Made by a program: the position numbers and the translations under genes. This document shows positions 20,710 to 33,400 of a stretch of 64,000 nt of DNA, piece after piece (the stretch's first letter is position 1; each line of letters begins with the position of its first letter). Source of the DNA: Eretmocerus hayati (lineage: Eukaryota; Arthropoda; Insecta; Hymenoptera; Aphelinidae); assembly GCA_029851415.1 (NCBI GenBank), contig CM056742.1:189825344-189889343 (forward strand), in the 5' to 3' direction. A model generated the notes under the pieces. That model ran no database searches, had not been told where the DNA came from, and saw only the letters and a program-made list of their open reading frames with translations.

Positions 20710-21598
20710 CTGGCTGAGTGAAAAAATTTTTTTTCGCGAGATCAACCGCGAAAAAAGGCTCGTTTGAGTGAAGAAGACGGTACAAGGAGTGTACATCCAC
20801 CATCCTGCAGACGCTCTGAGAGAGGAGTGATCCAACCAGCCTGCCCAGCAACATCGGGCAGCACAAACCAGCCAACAACATCAGGCAGCGTCCAGCAGCA
20901 GCATCGACAAAAAAGGGAGCAAAATAGAAAGAACGAGCCATCGACAGCTGAATCCACGCCACAACGTGCTATCTTCATCCACACCTTCAGCTTCGGGACC
21001 AACGATGGACACACAACGCATCGAGTCACGCAGTCAACAGTCAAGTAGGAAAATCCATGTATAAGTTCAAGTAATATCTCAAATTTTGATCTTAAAATCG
21101 ATATTGAAGCTTACGAATTGAGAAACGCCGATATCTAGGTCACGAATTATGATTCGATACGTTATAATTGAAAATATTCCTAATCTCTTGAGCTAAAATT
21201 GTGAAGGTTAAAGTAAGACAGAAAGAGAAAGAGACACTTAGCCCGTGGTATTCGAGAAAATAACGAGTTCATTTCAAGTGGTCGGGACATTAGTCAGTCG
21301 ATGAGGAGAATCCAGGATTAGAAGGAGGATTCCAGTAGAATAAATCGGTGACGTGTACCACGACATATGTAGATACAAATGATATAAAAGTAAAATCACG
21401 CATACCGGTTGGTAAGCTGTCTCTGAATATTACCGAGGGTCACTTTGGGCCACGGTCAGCCACAGTAAAATCACTTCACTGATATTTCAGCTCGAGACGA
21501 ATTAACACGGAAAAGTCGTTGGAGGACTTATTCAAAGAGAGATAATTGGGATCATAATTGTTTGTACGAGAATTACTTGAACGAAAACTATATCAAAA

Positions 21599-22894
21599 AT
21601 GCGCAAGTATTCGAATGATCCGGAATGGGTCATTTGGCTCAGAAATGTCATCAAAGCCTACTGCGCTAGACTTGAATATTGTCGAGACGTGTGTCGAGAT
21701 GTACTCCAAAGGCAAGGTTGCGATGTATCGGAGATCGAGGCATCGGTAGAGGAACTGGAACGATTCATGTGTGTGGAACTCACACGGCTAGCTAATCGTT
21801 ATCTTAAGGAGGATGATGAAATATATGACATCCCCCAAAGTTTAAATTTAGCCATCAAAATTGTTCAGGAAAAATATCAGTTCCAGTTGAGTCCACAAGA
21901 ACCTCAGGATCCGATCCCGGAACTTTACAACCATTACGTGCATCCGTTCCCACCTGTCCCTTATCCAAATCCACCACAAAACCAAACGAATTCCCAACCG
22001 CAACGCACACAAATACGACAAGTTCGATCATCCGAGAAATCCGAAGGAAACGGGATTGAATTCTTCAATATTACAGAAAAGGTACGCGTAGCTCGGAATT
22101 TTTGTAGAGGACTTGGGCAACGATTTAAAAATGTTATCGATACGACAACTAATCATCTTAAAGATGCAAGGTTGAGATTTAAGAATGAATCGAGAGAGAC
22201 AGTTCAAAAGCTCAAATCTCAGATTCTCAATGTTAGAGATGGTGAACCTTTAGGGTTTGATCAAGTTGGAGTAACCGGTACCATTCCACGTGAGGAAATT
22301 AACAAATCCTTCGAGTCGCCTGTAGAAAACACCAAGACTCACAAATTAGAATCAAGAATCTTGAATTTTTACACAGAGAATATTGAAGTAGATAGATCAG
22401 AGTCGGTAACCCATATTTGCTTGAAATCCGAAGAGTCATATGGAATAGCTACTTGCAGCAAGGTCATCACCCCGAGGCGAGGAATCGCGTTACAAATACC
22501 GCAACCTGAAATCTGCGAGTCAGCACCGCGCATACATTCGAAACTTGGCATCATAATACATGCAAGCAACGCGCGCAAAGAACGAGTTAGGCAGGGAAAA
22601 GTGAGAAAAATAAGGGGCAAAATCGTTTCATGCAAAACGGTCGATAGAGATTTCAAAAAGCCAAATGTGTTGAATAACCCCGGAGTAGAGACGGTCAATG
22701 TCCGAGTGCACAAGTTTGGAGCACAATTATCCGCAGAGTACATCTCGAAGAGCAAATACTTTAGTTTAGTATTGAAAGCCAGGCCGCCTCGCGAGAAGCC
22801 ACCCTGGATACTTTATTCTAGAGAGGGAACTCCCACCTCTCCTCTAAATTGCAAGGGAGCGACGCGAGATAGTCAAAATGTCTCATACAGTTAG
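21599..22894 (+). CDS. Unrecognised 431-aa protein of the LTR element, Gag position
   Basis: This is the only long frame in the LTR element and starts at ATG 21599, five codons after an in-frame TGA. The N-terminal 110 residues look helical (many E, L and R, with several Cys). A proline/glutamine/asparagine-rich linker follows at about residues 112-145 (PFPPVPYPNPPQNQ). The middle is basic and helical, and the C-terminal third is rich in K/R (NARKERVRQGKVRKIRGK). No CCHC knuckle, protease DTG or RT motif is present. Position and basic character suggest a Gag-like or nucleic-acid-binding role, but this is inference. Being intact in a young element argues that it is a real gene, perhaps needed for packaging. 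An upstream frame (20764-21048) with a possible intron to an acceptor near 21490 might extend the transcript, though the TGA blocks a direct fusion. Confidence 0.6.
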   Translation: MRKYSNDPEWVIWLRNVIKAYCARLEYCRDVCRDVLQRQGCDVSEIEASVEELERFMCVELTRLANRYLKEDDEIYDIPQSLNLAIKIVQEKYQFQLSPQEPQDPIPELYNHYVHPFPPVPYPNPPQNQTNSQPQRTQIRQVRSSEKSEGNGIEFFNITEKVRVARNFCRGLGQRFKNVIDTTTNHLKDARLRFKNESRETVQKLKSQILNVRDGEPLGFDQVGVTGTIPREEINKSFESPVENTKTHKLESRILNFYTENIEVDRSESVTHICLKSEESYGIATCSKVITPRRGIALQIPQPEICESAPRIHSKLGIIIHASNARKERVRQGKVRKIRGKIVSCKTVDRDFKKPNVLNNPGVETVNVRVHKFGAQLSAEYISKSKYFSLVLKARPPREKPPWILYSREGTPTSPLNCKGATRDSQNVSYS

Positions 22895-22934
22895 AGAATG
22901 AGTGGAACATAGGGATAATTCATGTTGAAAATAT

Positions 22935-23270
22935 CATAAAATTCTCCCGGTCCTCACACGTGAGTCACGTGAAAATTTTATGAATACTAGCGTTAAGTTA
23001 TGTATGAAATATATAAGGTCGATGAAATCCCATCTTTGATTAATCTGCATTATTACAAAATTGGCAATACGTAAGCCACGTGAAAATTGAATGCATACTA
23101 GCACTGATGAATATACGAAAATTGTGAGTGAAAATTTTCCCGGCCCTCACACGTGAGTCCGTGAAATTTTTCAAATGACCGATTTTTTCAAGAGGATATT
23201 AGTCAAGAGTCCACGTGAGCCCGCGAAAATTTTCAAATGACCAATTTCACACCATGAGAGTCCAAAAATT
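22935..23270 (+). repeat. Degenerate repeats in the LTR element 3' region
   Basis: Variants of CCTCACACGTGAGTC and CACGTGAAAATTTT recur near 22951, 23077, 23145 and 23208, with a shortened form (CCGGCCTCACACG) immediately before the 3' LTR at about 24090. ACGTGA words with self-complementary CACGTG cores dominate. No function is known to me. Confidence 0.55.
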
Positions 23271-23324
23271 TTGACCATCATTCAAACTTTTTTCAACCCA
23301 CAAAGTTGCCAGAGATCAGTATTA

Positions 23325-23775
23325 AATATTGATGAAGGTATGGTAATATACTGCAGAAATATTGAGTAAATACAATTAGGATCTTGTATTGATCACTCAA
23401 AGTATCGTAGGAATATGGGATGTATATTGATAAGGATATTACAGAAATATTGGATCAACTTTGATGAAAATACTGTCAAAATATTGTAGGAATAAGATAG
23501 AAGCATTGGATGAGTATCGTCCAAAATATTGTAAAATATCGTAGTAGTATTGATAAGTATTCGGGAAAATATTGTAAAATGTCGCAGAAAGATATTGGAA
23601 ATTGTCCGTGGAAGATTGTTGAAAACATTGAGAAAATATTGTAACAAGGTTTCGAAAAATATTGTGAAGATCATTGAAAAATATTATAAGAGTCATTGAA
23701 ATATTGATATAAGATCGAGAGATATCGGTTGAATATATGGTTAGAATATCACACGAAAATACTGTCGGGAGATTG
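23325..23775 (+). repeat. AT-rich degenerate minisatellite inside the LTR element
   Basis: About twenty variants of an AATATTG-centred word occur at irregular 15-30 bp steps, with spacers such as GTAGGAATA, GTAAAATA and GAAAA. They create minus-strand open frames rich in F, I, N and Y, which I regard as by-products. The tract lies between the ORF and the 3' LTR, so it would be in the 3' UTR of the genomic RNA. Confidence 0.65.
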
Positions 23776-24102
23776 AAAAGATGCTGTAAAATTTTAGAAA
23801 TATCATACAGAGCAAAATCAAAATTACTTTGTTCCAGGATTTTACAGGGTTTGAAGGAAAACATAGTGGGAAAAAAGCACAAAGAACTGAGGTCAATTGA
23901 AGCACTTGAAACTTGAAACTATTGAAATGGACCAGAAAACGATAACGAATGCGAGAGTAATAACGATATGACATGTTGACAAGAACTGGAAGAAACTATG
24001 AAAGACCTATGATAAACCTATGTAAAATCTTATGTAAAAAATCATACATTCACACAGAACACGAAGGGCTTGTCGAGGACGACAAGATCCCGGCCTCACA
24101 CG

Positions 24103-24426
24103 TGTGACGCCATAGGTGATTGCCCTTGTTGGTCAATCACTCTGTCGTCGGTTCTGCAAGACCGATCGCTCGATGCATACCGCGAGGAATGCATCGCGCG
24201 ATCACGTTTTGCTGACCTTTGCACTTTTACACTGTGTGACACGCGACGAGTCGAGGGCATATAAGCCACGACTCGCGCGCGCCGCATCAGACCGCTCGGG
24301 GACTCCCATTTCGGGAGTGCCCATCACTCACTCTCAATACACACAGTTACCGTCAATTCATTCAATACATCTATTTCTACCATCTTTCGAGTCTATTCAT
24401 TCAGTCATCGACCACCCCACGTCACA
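24103..24426 (+). repeat. 3' LTR
   Basis: By eye it has the same sequence as 20317-20640 over 324 bases. It is preceded by CGGCCTCACACG rather than a purine tract and followed by ATCC, the second copy of the target duplication. Confidence 0.93.
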
Positions 24427-24430
24427 ATCC

Positions 24431-27400
24431 CATCGTTCGCATTGTTTGCCTGTTCGTCTGCAAATTTCATACGCCTACCAAAATACGCAAGCTACGTGTG
24501 CTGCATTCCCAATCTCTTGCCTTTTCTGCACAGTATAACGACTGAAAAATATTCGCGACGTCGAAATAAGAGTAACCTGCAGCTAAGGTTCCGGCGTGTC
24601 TCGCACAGAATTCATTTTTGTGTTCCCATCATGAACTGTATTGCAGAAAATCAAGCTAATCAAACTTCAACATCGTCAAAAATATATTTCAGAGCTCAAC
24701 AACAACACGACCTCAAAAAAGAGATCCAAACAGTAAGCCTGAGGTAGACTGGTCAGAACATGAGAATAAAATATAGAATGTAATCGATTCGACATCGTTC
24801 TTGAAAAATATTTAGATATTTGAGACAACCAACCATTTTAGGGAGAGAATTCAGATGATGAAGAAGACCTTCAAGAGTTTCTCGCTCCGTACAGTAAATC
24901 AGCGTATAACAGGGTGCCTAGATACGGGAATCGTACAATAGCTAGTTTGCTCTCCGACATCAATGGAAGCACGACTAATTGAGCAAAATGTCATGCACCA
25001 TTGTAATCATCGGAAATGTCATCGGTCATGCCATTATTTTCTCTTCCTCTATCCGCAGCTGATCCATATGATTCCTTTCATCGGATCCTTTACCACGCCG
25101 AAAGAAATCGATTTTACAATTCCACCAGGAAATGTTACGTTAAGTCCTTGTAGTTCATGGAAATTTTGAGCCAAGTTATAACGAATTTAGGTCGAAGCTT
25201 GACTATGTAGGTGAGGGAGTGTAATAAATAAACGTTATGAAAATGTCAATAGTCGGAAGGCTTGGACTGGTTGGCATAGAATCGGTGCAGTTCCGAGAAT
25301 TGAGCTTGCAAGAAGGTCCTCGAGTCGATAAGTACAATTCGCAATTGCCAATGCTCCAGGATATAACGGCAAGACTACGACTGAAGTACACGTCCCACGA
25401 GAAGGAGCTACGGTGCACCAGTTTCCGTTAATTAGTGCCTGCTGCATCTGTGGGAAGAGGTCGGGGGGGGGGGGAGGGGCTGATGTCACACGCGCTCGGG
25501 TCATGCATATTCCAGTGCTCGTCGCGATGCAAATGCCGAGGCAATGGTGGCAAATGGCCACCAAGCGTGCAAAAAACGAAAAGAAAGCTTTCAGTGGACG
25601 CGAGCAAAGGCTCCGTATAGCTGTGCGACTGTGAGGTGCAAGCTCGGTATAATAGGCATGCCTGGCACGTACTCGCTCTTTTCCTGCAGACCCCCCCCCC
25701 CGCCCACAGCCCCTTTCTGGCCTGCCGAGCTTCGATTCTCGCTCGGGCGTCGAACTTTAATTTTGCCCCCGTCGTCCCATCAAGCCACACTCTGTGCTTT
25801 CAGAACGAGTGCGCATCTGATTGACTTAATTCCAACAGCATCGCTGAAGCCACCTCTCATCCTATTTCCATTCTCTTCCACAGCTCACGCAGAGTCCTCT
25901 CATTGGTCGGATATCGTGGCGCAGCCAATTCGTGGATTAAAGAATTCCTCGCACCGAGCAAATAGAGGAGGCCTCTGCGCCGCGAGAGAGCACAGTGCGC
26001 TTCTATATCTGTAGCGGTTGGCTCGAGGTGATGGAAGGCTCACACCTGCAATTGCTTTCACACTTTACCTACACACCAGTAGCCCTGGACTCGTGAGTTT
26101 TTCACAGTCCTCGTTTGGCTCAACTCAATTACCCCTCTGTATGTCGTAGCCTCGCTGCCAGCCATCCAAATCAATTTTTCGGATTATTTTTCCATTCCAT
26201 TCCGAGTTTTTTTGTATCACTTTTCTACCTTTCATCTTCCTCTGATCCAACCTCCACTCCCCTACCACCGACTGGCCTTTCGAATGTCTTCTTCTCATAT
26301 AATATCTTTTTCTGAGCTACTCAATACAGTTACTCCAATAGTTGAAACTAGAATCAAAAGTTAATTGGAATTTAATTTTAATGAACTAATGGCGATCAAA
26401 ATCTCTATGTGGTTCAACTGTTGTTGAAAACGTACAAATCAATCCCTAGATCGTGGTGATGGTTCATATCCATTTGGCCGACACATGGAGATCTCAATCA
26501 GAATTCATGGTTATTCAAATTCTTGGTCTCCCCATCGTTGCGTCAAAAACTAGTCCGCTCAACCGGAATTTCAGGATGTAGATAATAAGGTAACATCATT
26601 GGAGCTTACTCTCAACCATCATTCTCAGTTACATGTACGTCTTTGAGATGTGTCGAAAATCACAAATTGACTATGCAAGAATAAAAATCCTAACTGGGAG
26701 AGAATTTTCGGAAGAAATCATGAATCATGAATCAAAATGAATATTCCACATTTGTTGGAATTGGGCTTTTGAGAGACGATGCAGGAAAGTATCTAGATTG
26801 AATTAACCGTATGGAGATAATTGCGTATGCAAACGTTCTCAGTGTCTAGGTAGGAAAATGAAACTGTGAATAGTCAGTCCATGCGATCTTGGAATCAGCA
26901 AATAATGCGATCTTCCTGCTCCGGATGATCTGGAAGAATCTTACTACTCGATCAAGAAAACTAGACGTTACTGGCCTCTAAAAATCCATACTCTGAGCGA
27001 CGCCATGAATCGCGACCAATGGAGGAAAGATATGAGCTGTCGTGTCATTTCAATGATTCTTCTACGTGAGATCCTTCGCGCGAATTTGACTCGACCTCCT
27101 GATAGATCGTATCAGATTGAGAATACGAGATGTTGCGGATTCATTGCAAGAGCAATAATGCAAGCACCAAACACTTTTCCGTACCAGCTCACGGGCTAAT
27201 CAAACGCAACGTTGGCTTCAAAGGCAGGGGTCAACAACCTTCCACACCTGTTGCGATTGCCTTCGCGCGGTCGTGCATATCTTCAGCTGAGATCGAGGCT
27301 AGCAGCTCAGCGGGTGGTCTATTGCGCGTATTATTCAAAAGATCGCGCGCGTGGTCCGCCGTCGTCGTGGCAACGCTCTACCACCGTAGTCGCGTCGTCC

Positions 27401-30400
27401 ACAGAGTCTGCGCCGACGCAAGTTTCAGAGTCGAGAGCGAAAATTTCTGCAACAACCACAACGCAAACCGGATCAGTAGTGCACGCGACTCGACAGTGGT
27501 CGAACCGAAGGTAGCGCGCTCGTCCAAACTCGTGTTTGAAAGCTTTGGATTTTTCGTCTCGAGAGCTTGCATCTCGTTTGCTCTGTGTTGTATCGCTTCC
27601 GGCAGAGTTCTGAACTCTTCTCGGGTTTCTTTCAAGCACGGTACAGTCAGAAATTAGTCAGTGCCGGTGCTATCGTTGCGTCTAGAGTGGTTGGTAAAAA
27701 GTGATCCGTGGACTCGCAGAGCCGGATAATTGCGGACTGATATGGTGCTATAAGGGTAGATTTATACCTGCGATCTTCCAGCAGTCTTGAACACCGGTAT
27801 CGAAAGTGAGTTCAATCAACAATTTGATTTTACCATCGGTTGTATCCCGCGAGCTTTGAAGATTGATTCACGAGTGATCGCAAGCTACAGTAGAAATTCT
27901 CATGATCAAGAATAATTAGAATTGAGACAACTGGGTTGTACATCTTGGGTAGTGCTCGGATAGTTTATTCTACGGAGATGTCACTTCGCAAAAATGATTA
28001 CAAGTCCACGACGCACTTTAGAAATATTCCCTGAATTTATTTCGCACATTTCTATGGTAACGGCTATTGACTTTTGGGGGAAACTTTTGATGTTGTCCCT
28101 GTAGTGCGGCGGGCTGAATAACTAATTTAGTTACTACTCAAAATTCAACCACCTCAGATTAACCATCGTATGACTTAACTTACGCGGAAGCACAGATTTT
28201 GTAGAAACTTCCTTGTAAAAATGTATGCCGAAATGTACAGCAGTATATCGAAAGACTTATGTTACGAATATTGAAGAAGTATGAAAGTAAGATGGACTCG
28301 CATCTCTTCGGATATCTAATGGATGATCAGAAAAGATGGCACACTTGATAATATCATGTAGTCCACATCCGAGTGACCAATTGGAATCAGTCAATCGATT
28401 TCCACGCAGCCTGTTCTGAGCAAATGATAATTACCAAATCTAAATCTGGACCCATGAATGTTGTATTGAGTATCCAATGAGCATCGAATCATGAAAGACG
28501 AAGCAATTTGGAAGTTCGAGTTGAATCGTCGCTTCGTCCTGCTAGCATAATGCTATCGAAATCCTTGCCGGTGAAGTATCCCATTCAGTGAGCCCTTGGA
28601 GGGATCTCTCGCTTAGACAATTGTGGAAATTCCAATTGATCCTCAGACTTCAAATTCTGATGAAAAAATGAATAAATCAGTCATTCAATCGTCATAGTCA
28701 GTTGGAGATAAGAACCGGGAATGATCAGTTGCATTGGATCATGACGAGCGAGAATGACGAGGAAAGAACGGGGCTCCAAAATAGAACTAATTTATTTTTG
28801 ATCAAGCCAAAGCGCCACATTACGTTCAGTTTGAAAGAACGTATCAAACATGGATGAGATAACCAACCGCAAATGTACCTGAAAGGTATTTGAGTTTGAT
28901 GATATGGATGTAAGATATGAGCCGTTGCATCCGCCAAATTCGAGTCTGAAGAAAGCTTCATGGAGAACGTCGGAGGGCTTTATATCGACTCTTCCGTTTG
29001 CGGATATAGCTGGGTGTACGTTGGTCGACAGAAGACGCCGGAGGAATATTGCATCGGGGTATATGTGAGCGTTGGACATCAAAGGGGCGGAAACAGCACC
29101 TTGGGTGGTCGCAGAATCACAAGACTTTCTGTTGCTCCGGCTCAGTAAAGTGTTTTACGGCCTTGAGATAGTAAACTCACGGTATTTTCGAGACTATCCT
29201 TCACGCCAGGCTTCCTTCTTCTACCCATTCACTCAGAGCTCAAAATATCTGAGTCAACTAAACTGGTCCTATGGCGATGAACAAAAACAGGTGGAAGAAA
29301 AAATAGTGGTTGAAAGTGTTCCCCAAATCCTATTTGAGAAAGCAAGCGGTTCATCCGGATTGTTGATCGACTCAGATGATGTTTGATTTGTAATCAAGAG
29401 ATGAGCCGTAGGCGATCCTCGTTTCAAACAAGCTTACCCGAAGAAGTGAGATGATTTCGTATAACGAGTTTCTCGGCTGAGGCGGTCAGATGATTGAGCA
29501 CATTCCAATCGTAAAAGTTTTCCTTTGAACCCCTCTGGAGTTCGGATTAACATCGCAGCGAGCGACGGAAGCAGTGATAAAGCTTGATTCGAGTGGAAGC
29601 TCTTTCGCGGCTGAATCGTCGCACCTGCGGAACAAACTTTCAAAGCTCATCAGCAAATGAAACTCGTTGGTACAAGTTGGCTGAGACACGTCCAAGACCT
29701 GTGTTAGATACAACAGAGGAAGGATCAGACGCCCGAGACCAACGGCTCAATGGATGAAAGAGTACCGGCTTCAAAACTCACTCCAACTGAAAGCTCCGAA
29801 GCCGGCATCCGCATCCAAGTGTCCAATGTCATTTAACCGATGCTGAGCTACCCGAGAATGGGTGTTGGATTTTCCCTCACACGTGGCTGTCAAATTGCCG
29901 ATAGGATACCCGAACCTGCAGCTTCGTGAAAGTTTGGAAAGCTTTGCTGAACACGTTATTGTACCCCGGTGCATTCGCAGCTTGCGAAATTCGATACGGG
30001 TCAAGAGGACAAGGTATGGAGTGTGTCGTAGTTAGTGAAACTCCTTCATGTCGAGCGAAATTCCAGTGAATTGGATGAAGCAATCACCATAAACTGCCCA
30101 TTTCCCAAGATATTTGGATGGATGACGAGTTCGTTGACAAATTTGGCCAAAAAAGTCATTGGGTAATTATTATTTACGAATACGTGGGTTACTAACCATC
30201 AGGTTATACCGTGTAAAAAAATTTGTTAACTCATACTGTATCTGCCTGTGCATTGTCCAAAAGTTGTTCGAAAAATCAGAATTGGACTTCCAAAAGAATT
30301 CAGACGGGATTACGAGCACTGGTGGACTTTGCGTAATCGATTGCTGTAATTCCAGGATGAGAGATTTGTGATCAGAAAGTAGCCACCATCATAGTCACAG

Positions 30401-33400
30401 ATTCTGTTGGATTTGAGTTGATCTAGTCTACCTTGACAGATGCTTAACTCCATTTTTGAATGTTCTTTCAGAACCTTCGCACATAGTGCCATATGACTGA
30501 TCCCAAGATATCATGAATTTCGGTAATATGTATCAACACTTCGACAGGGAATCATCCCTACTCTAATTACGAAAAAATAACTGATTTCATTAAAGATCGC
30601 GGGTGTTATCGAGACTCGATGGGAATACGGTTCAAAATGCAGATGGTATATACTCCAGAACACTCTGAATACCTCGGATACGAAAGACCTGAAACCCTTC
30701 ATCTGGATTGACCACACATAAGGATCTATTGCAAGCGATGATAAATCCGTAGATACCAGGATTTACTCTTATTCATTCCCGAAAACATTTTACTCAAGAA
30801 TCGGATATTAAACATCAATTTTCTAACTGGTTCGGTGGCAACCAGACGGAGAAAACCGATTTTTGATCACCGCAAAAAGGATTCATAGCACGTCCCGCCC
30901 GAGACACTACATCTCGAATGGGAAAATTGATCTGGCTGGTAGCATTCTGGTTCTGGCAGCTGAGAGAATCGAAGCACGGGGCAGATATTGCACGTGCAGC
31001 CAATCGGAAAGCACGATAGGCCGTGCTGGCGCGCGTGCTATGACAACAGACAGGATGTAAAAAAAATATCGGCCCGGATGCTATTTCAATAAGTCGTTCA
31101 TAATGGGAATGGAATTCTGAAATAGCGCCGGTCTCGTGCCAGATCCTGTACGTTAGACAAATCACGTTGTCGGGGAATAGCGCAGATGGCAATCTCGACC
31201 GGCAATTTAAATAAATGTGCAAACTTCATCCGCTTCCTTCGAGCGGTGACATTCGATTTTCTTGGAGCGTTTCTCATCTAGTACCATTTGCTAGCAAGAA
31301 CTCAGAACGCTGCTCGGCTTCATCGATTCTGCTCGGAATTTCATTAACGATCGTTGGAGAAACTGGGAGATGAAGGTATTATGTTATGGTGACACGCATT
31401 GAGCTGAGAAAGTTTGATCTCACTCAAAGTAATGGATTGCTAGAGCCTTAGATTACTGCTCAGCCTTCGATCAGATAATCCGCTTCAGGTTAACTCACAA
31501 GGATATTAGCAACGTTTTTTTGTGTTTGAATCCTCGTGGAAAACTCTGAAGAGAGCCGAGAAATACCAATTTGTGCAGAAAAATGTGCGTAACAAGTAGC
31601 AAACTTGATCCTCCGATAAATTTTTTAATCATCAGGTTGGATTTGCAGTCAAATTTTCAGACCACTGTAAGTGCTCATCCTAGTTATCTGAAGTTGTCAT
31701 GTGTTACCCAAGCATAATAGATTTCCAAGTCCCACAAGACAAGAGAATTTTGTATCAGCTCCGACTGACACTGCCATTTCCCGATCAGACTCGATTCGCG
31801 ACCCCATCTCCGATATCTAGTCTTCGTCGCAGATAGCATCACCCTGACCTTGCGCCGTTTTCCTCAGGCAACCGCAGACGTGAGCGAAGAGCATCCGATG
31901 GAACACAAAAGATGAACGGAAAGCGAGGAGCGCCGTTCGATCGCAGTAAACCCCTTTGATAGCTTTCGGGGCAGATTCGTGCGCTGCGTGACTCGCTATT
32001 CCATCCTCGATTTTGGCCCAGACTCAGTATTCCCTCGCGCAGTGAAAGCACATGTGCGCCGAGTTTGCATTCGAGCTGCTTTCCACGTACGCGCAATTGG
32101 TTTGTTTGTGCTGGATTGTGCGTATACATATACCTATAGCGTGTATAACCGTATGAACTAGCTAGCAGCTGCGCGAGCGCGAATTAATTTACCATTTGTG
32201 TTTGCTCCTGGAAATTTCTCAGGCTCTGCCCCTGATGTGTTCCCGGAATTACGGACCAATGAACTCGACGCTTATTGCTTCAGCTAATGAGAGCAAGCTG
32301 ATTTTGCATGTTCACAGCTCGATGATACCCTCGGAGCAGCGAATTAAATTCGACGGGGAGAGGTGAATAGTTATTCAGAGATTGTTCAACCAGACAAAAG
32401 TAATTAGCAGAGAGTACATCAGTTCTGTTAGATCGTAGGGGTCGAGATTCACTACGAAAATACTTATGGGGAACATTTTAAGATAGGTTAGATGACCTTG
32501 AGATGTCCGCCAATTATTCCTCGTTTCTAATTTGAATTTGTCGAATGAGACTCTGTGATGAATAATGGACTTATCAACATAAGGACAATCTCTTTGCTGA
32601 TTGCCATTTCTCTCGCGCGAGAGGTTCCAGCTCGCGGTAATTCGAACCTAGCCTCTTTCATCATTACTTACTAGTTGTCGTCGTGCGATTGATCATTTGG
32701 TGAGTTTAGGTTGGTTACATTTATATTCACGATCAACGGGCCATGACCTGGGCATACAATGAGATTTTTGTTATTAATCTGAGCCAACTCAAGACATTTG
32801 CAAGGAATGCGATTCATTGAAGAGTTTACGGGCAATATGTAAACGAAATGAGGAACCATCTTCTAATGCACCTTATTTATCATTGTGGTACTCCGATGGA
32901 AGTTCCCATTGCTTGAAGTGTATACGTGTTGAATTTCCATTTCATGCACGAACCTTATGTGCGCATTGTCTGGAGATCTTAGTACAACCCCAAATTCGTT
33001 CGCACATCGTGATCTATGTTTCTATATTTACTCAGCACGCCTAATGTTATACCGCTCTACGAAAGTCTGCATATATTTTGCTTCCCCCTCCGGTGTCGCT
33101 TTCGGGTGACTGTGCACTTCGTCACAATATTGGTAACTATTTTTTGCACCTTTCTGGAGGAAGGATGGACCACGATCCCCGTTTGCGAGAATATTCGATG
33201 TAGTGAGCGCATTCGAAAATTTGAGAACGGTTTTTACTTGAAGGCATCCCCGTTTACTTATAGGATAATAACTGAGTTAACACGTTTGCTTCGAGTCCGA
33301 TTTTCCGTAATTTTGTTTCAGTCGGGAAGGGGACTCTTGTATTCTGGAAAATATGTTTGCGTGTGAGCAAAATCTTTTTTGACTTGTTGTTCATGCCCTA

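Larger units (their letters stand above)
20317..24426 (+). mobile_element. Complete young LTR retrotransposon lacking pol
   Basis: Two direct 324-bp repeats (20317-20640 and 24103-24426) begin with TG and end with CA, flanked by the 4-bp direct repeat ATCC (20313-20316 and 24427-24430). The LTRs show no difference by eye, so the insertion is recent. The internal 3.46 kb holds a primer-binding-like site, one 431-codon ORF and two tracts of degenerate tandem repeats. It shows no reverse transcriptase, integrase, protease or RNase H. The element is therefore non-autonomous and must use enzymes supplied in trans. A 4-bp target duplication fits the Ty3/Gypsy range but does not prove it. No good polypurine tract precedes the 3' LTR. 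Confidence 0.9.

Noticed and set aside
23439..23882. 147-codon minus-strand frame rich in F, I, N and Y
   Set aside because: It is a by-product of the AATATTG minisatellite; composition is repetitive and no domain is visible.
27130..27657. 175-codon plus-strand frame and possible promoter/first exon
   Set aside because: Frames on both strands overlap. Initiator-like words exist but no TATA box, consistent donor or protein similarity was found.
28792..29082. Minus-strand frame with a CAG/GTACAT donor-like end, possible exon
   Set aside because: The peptide is protein-like but matches no family I know, a stop lies just upstream and no acceptor was convincing.
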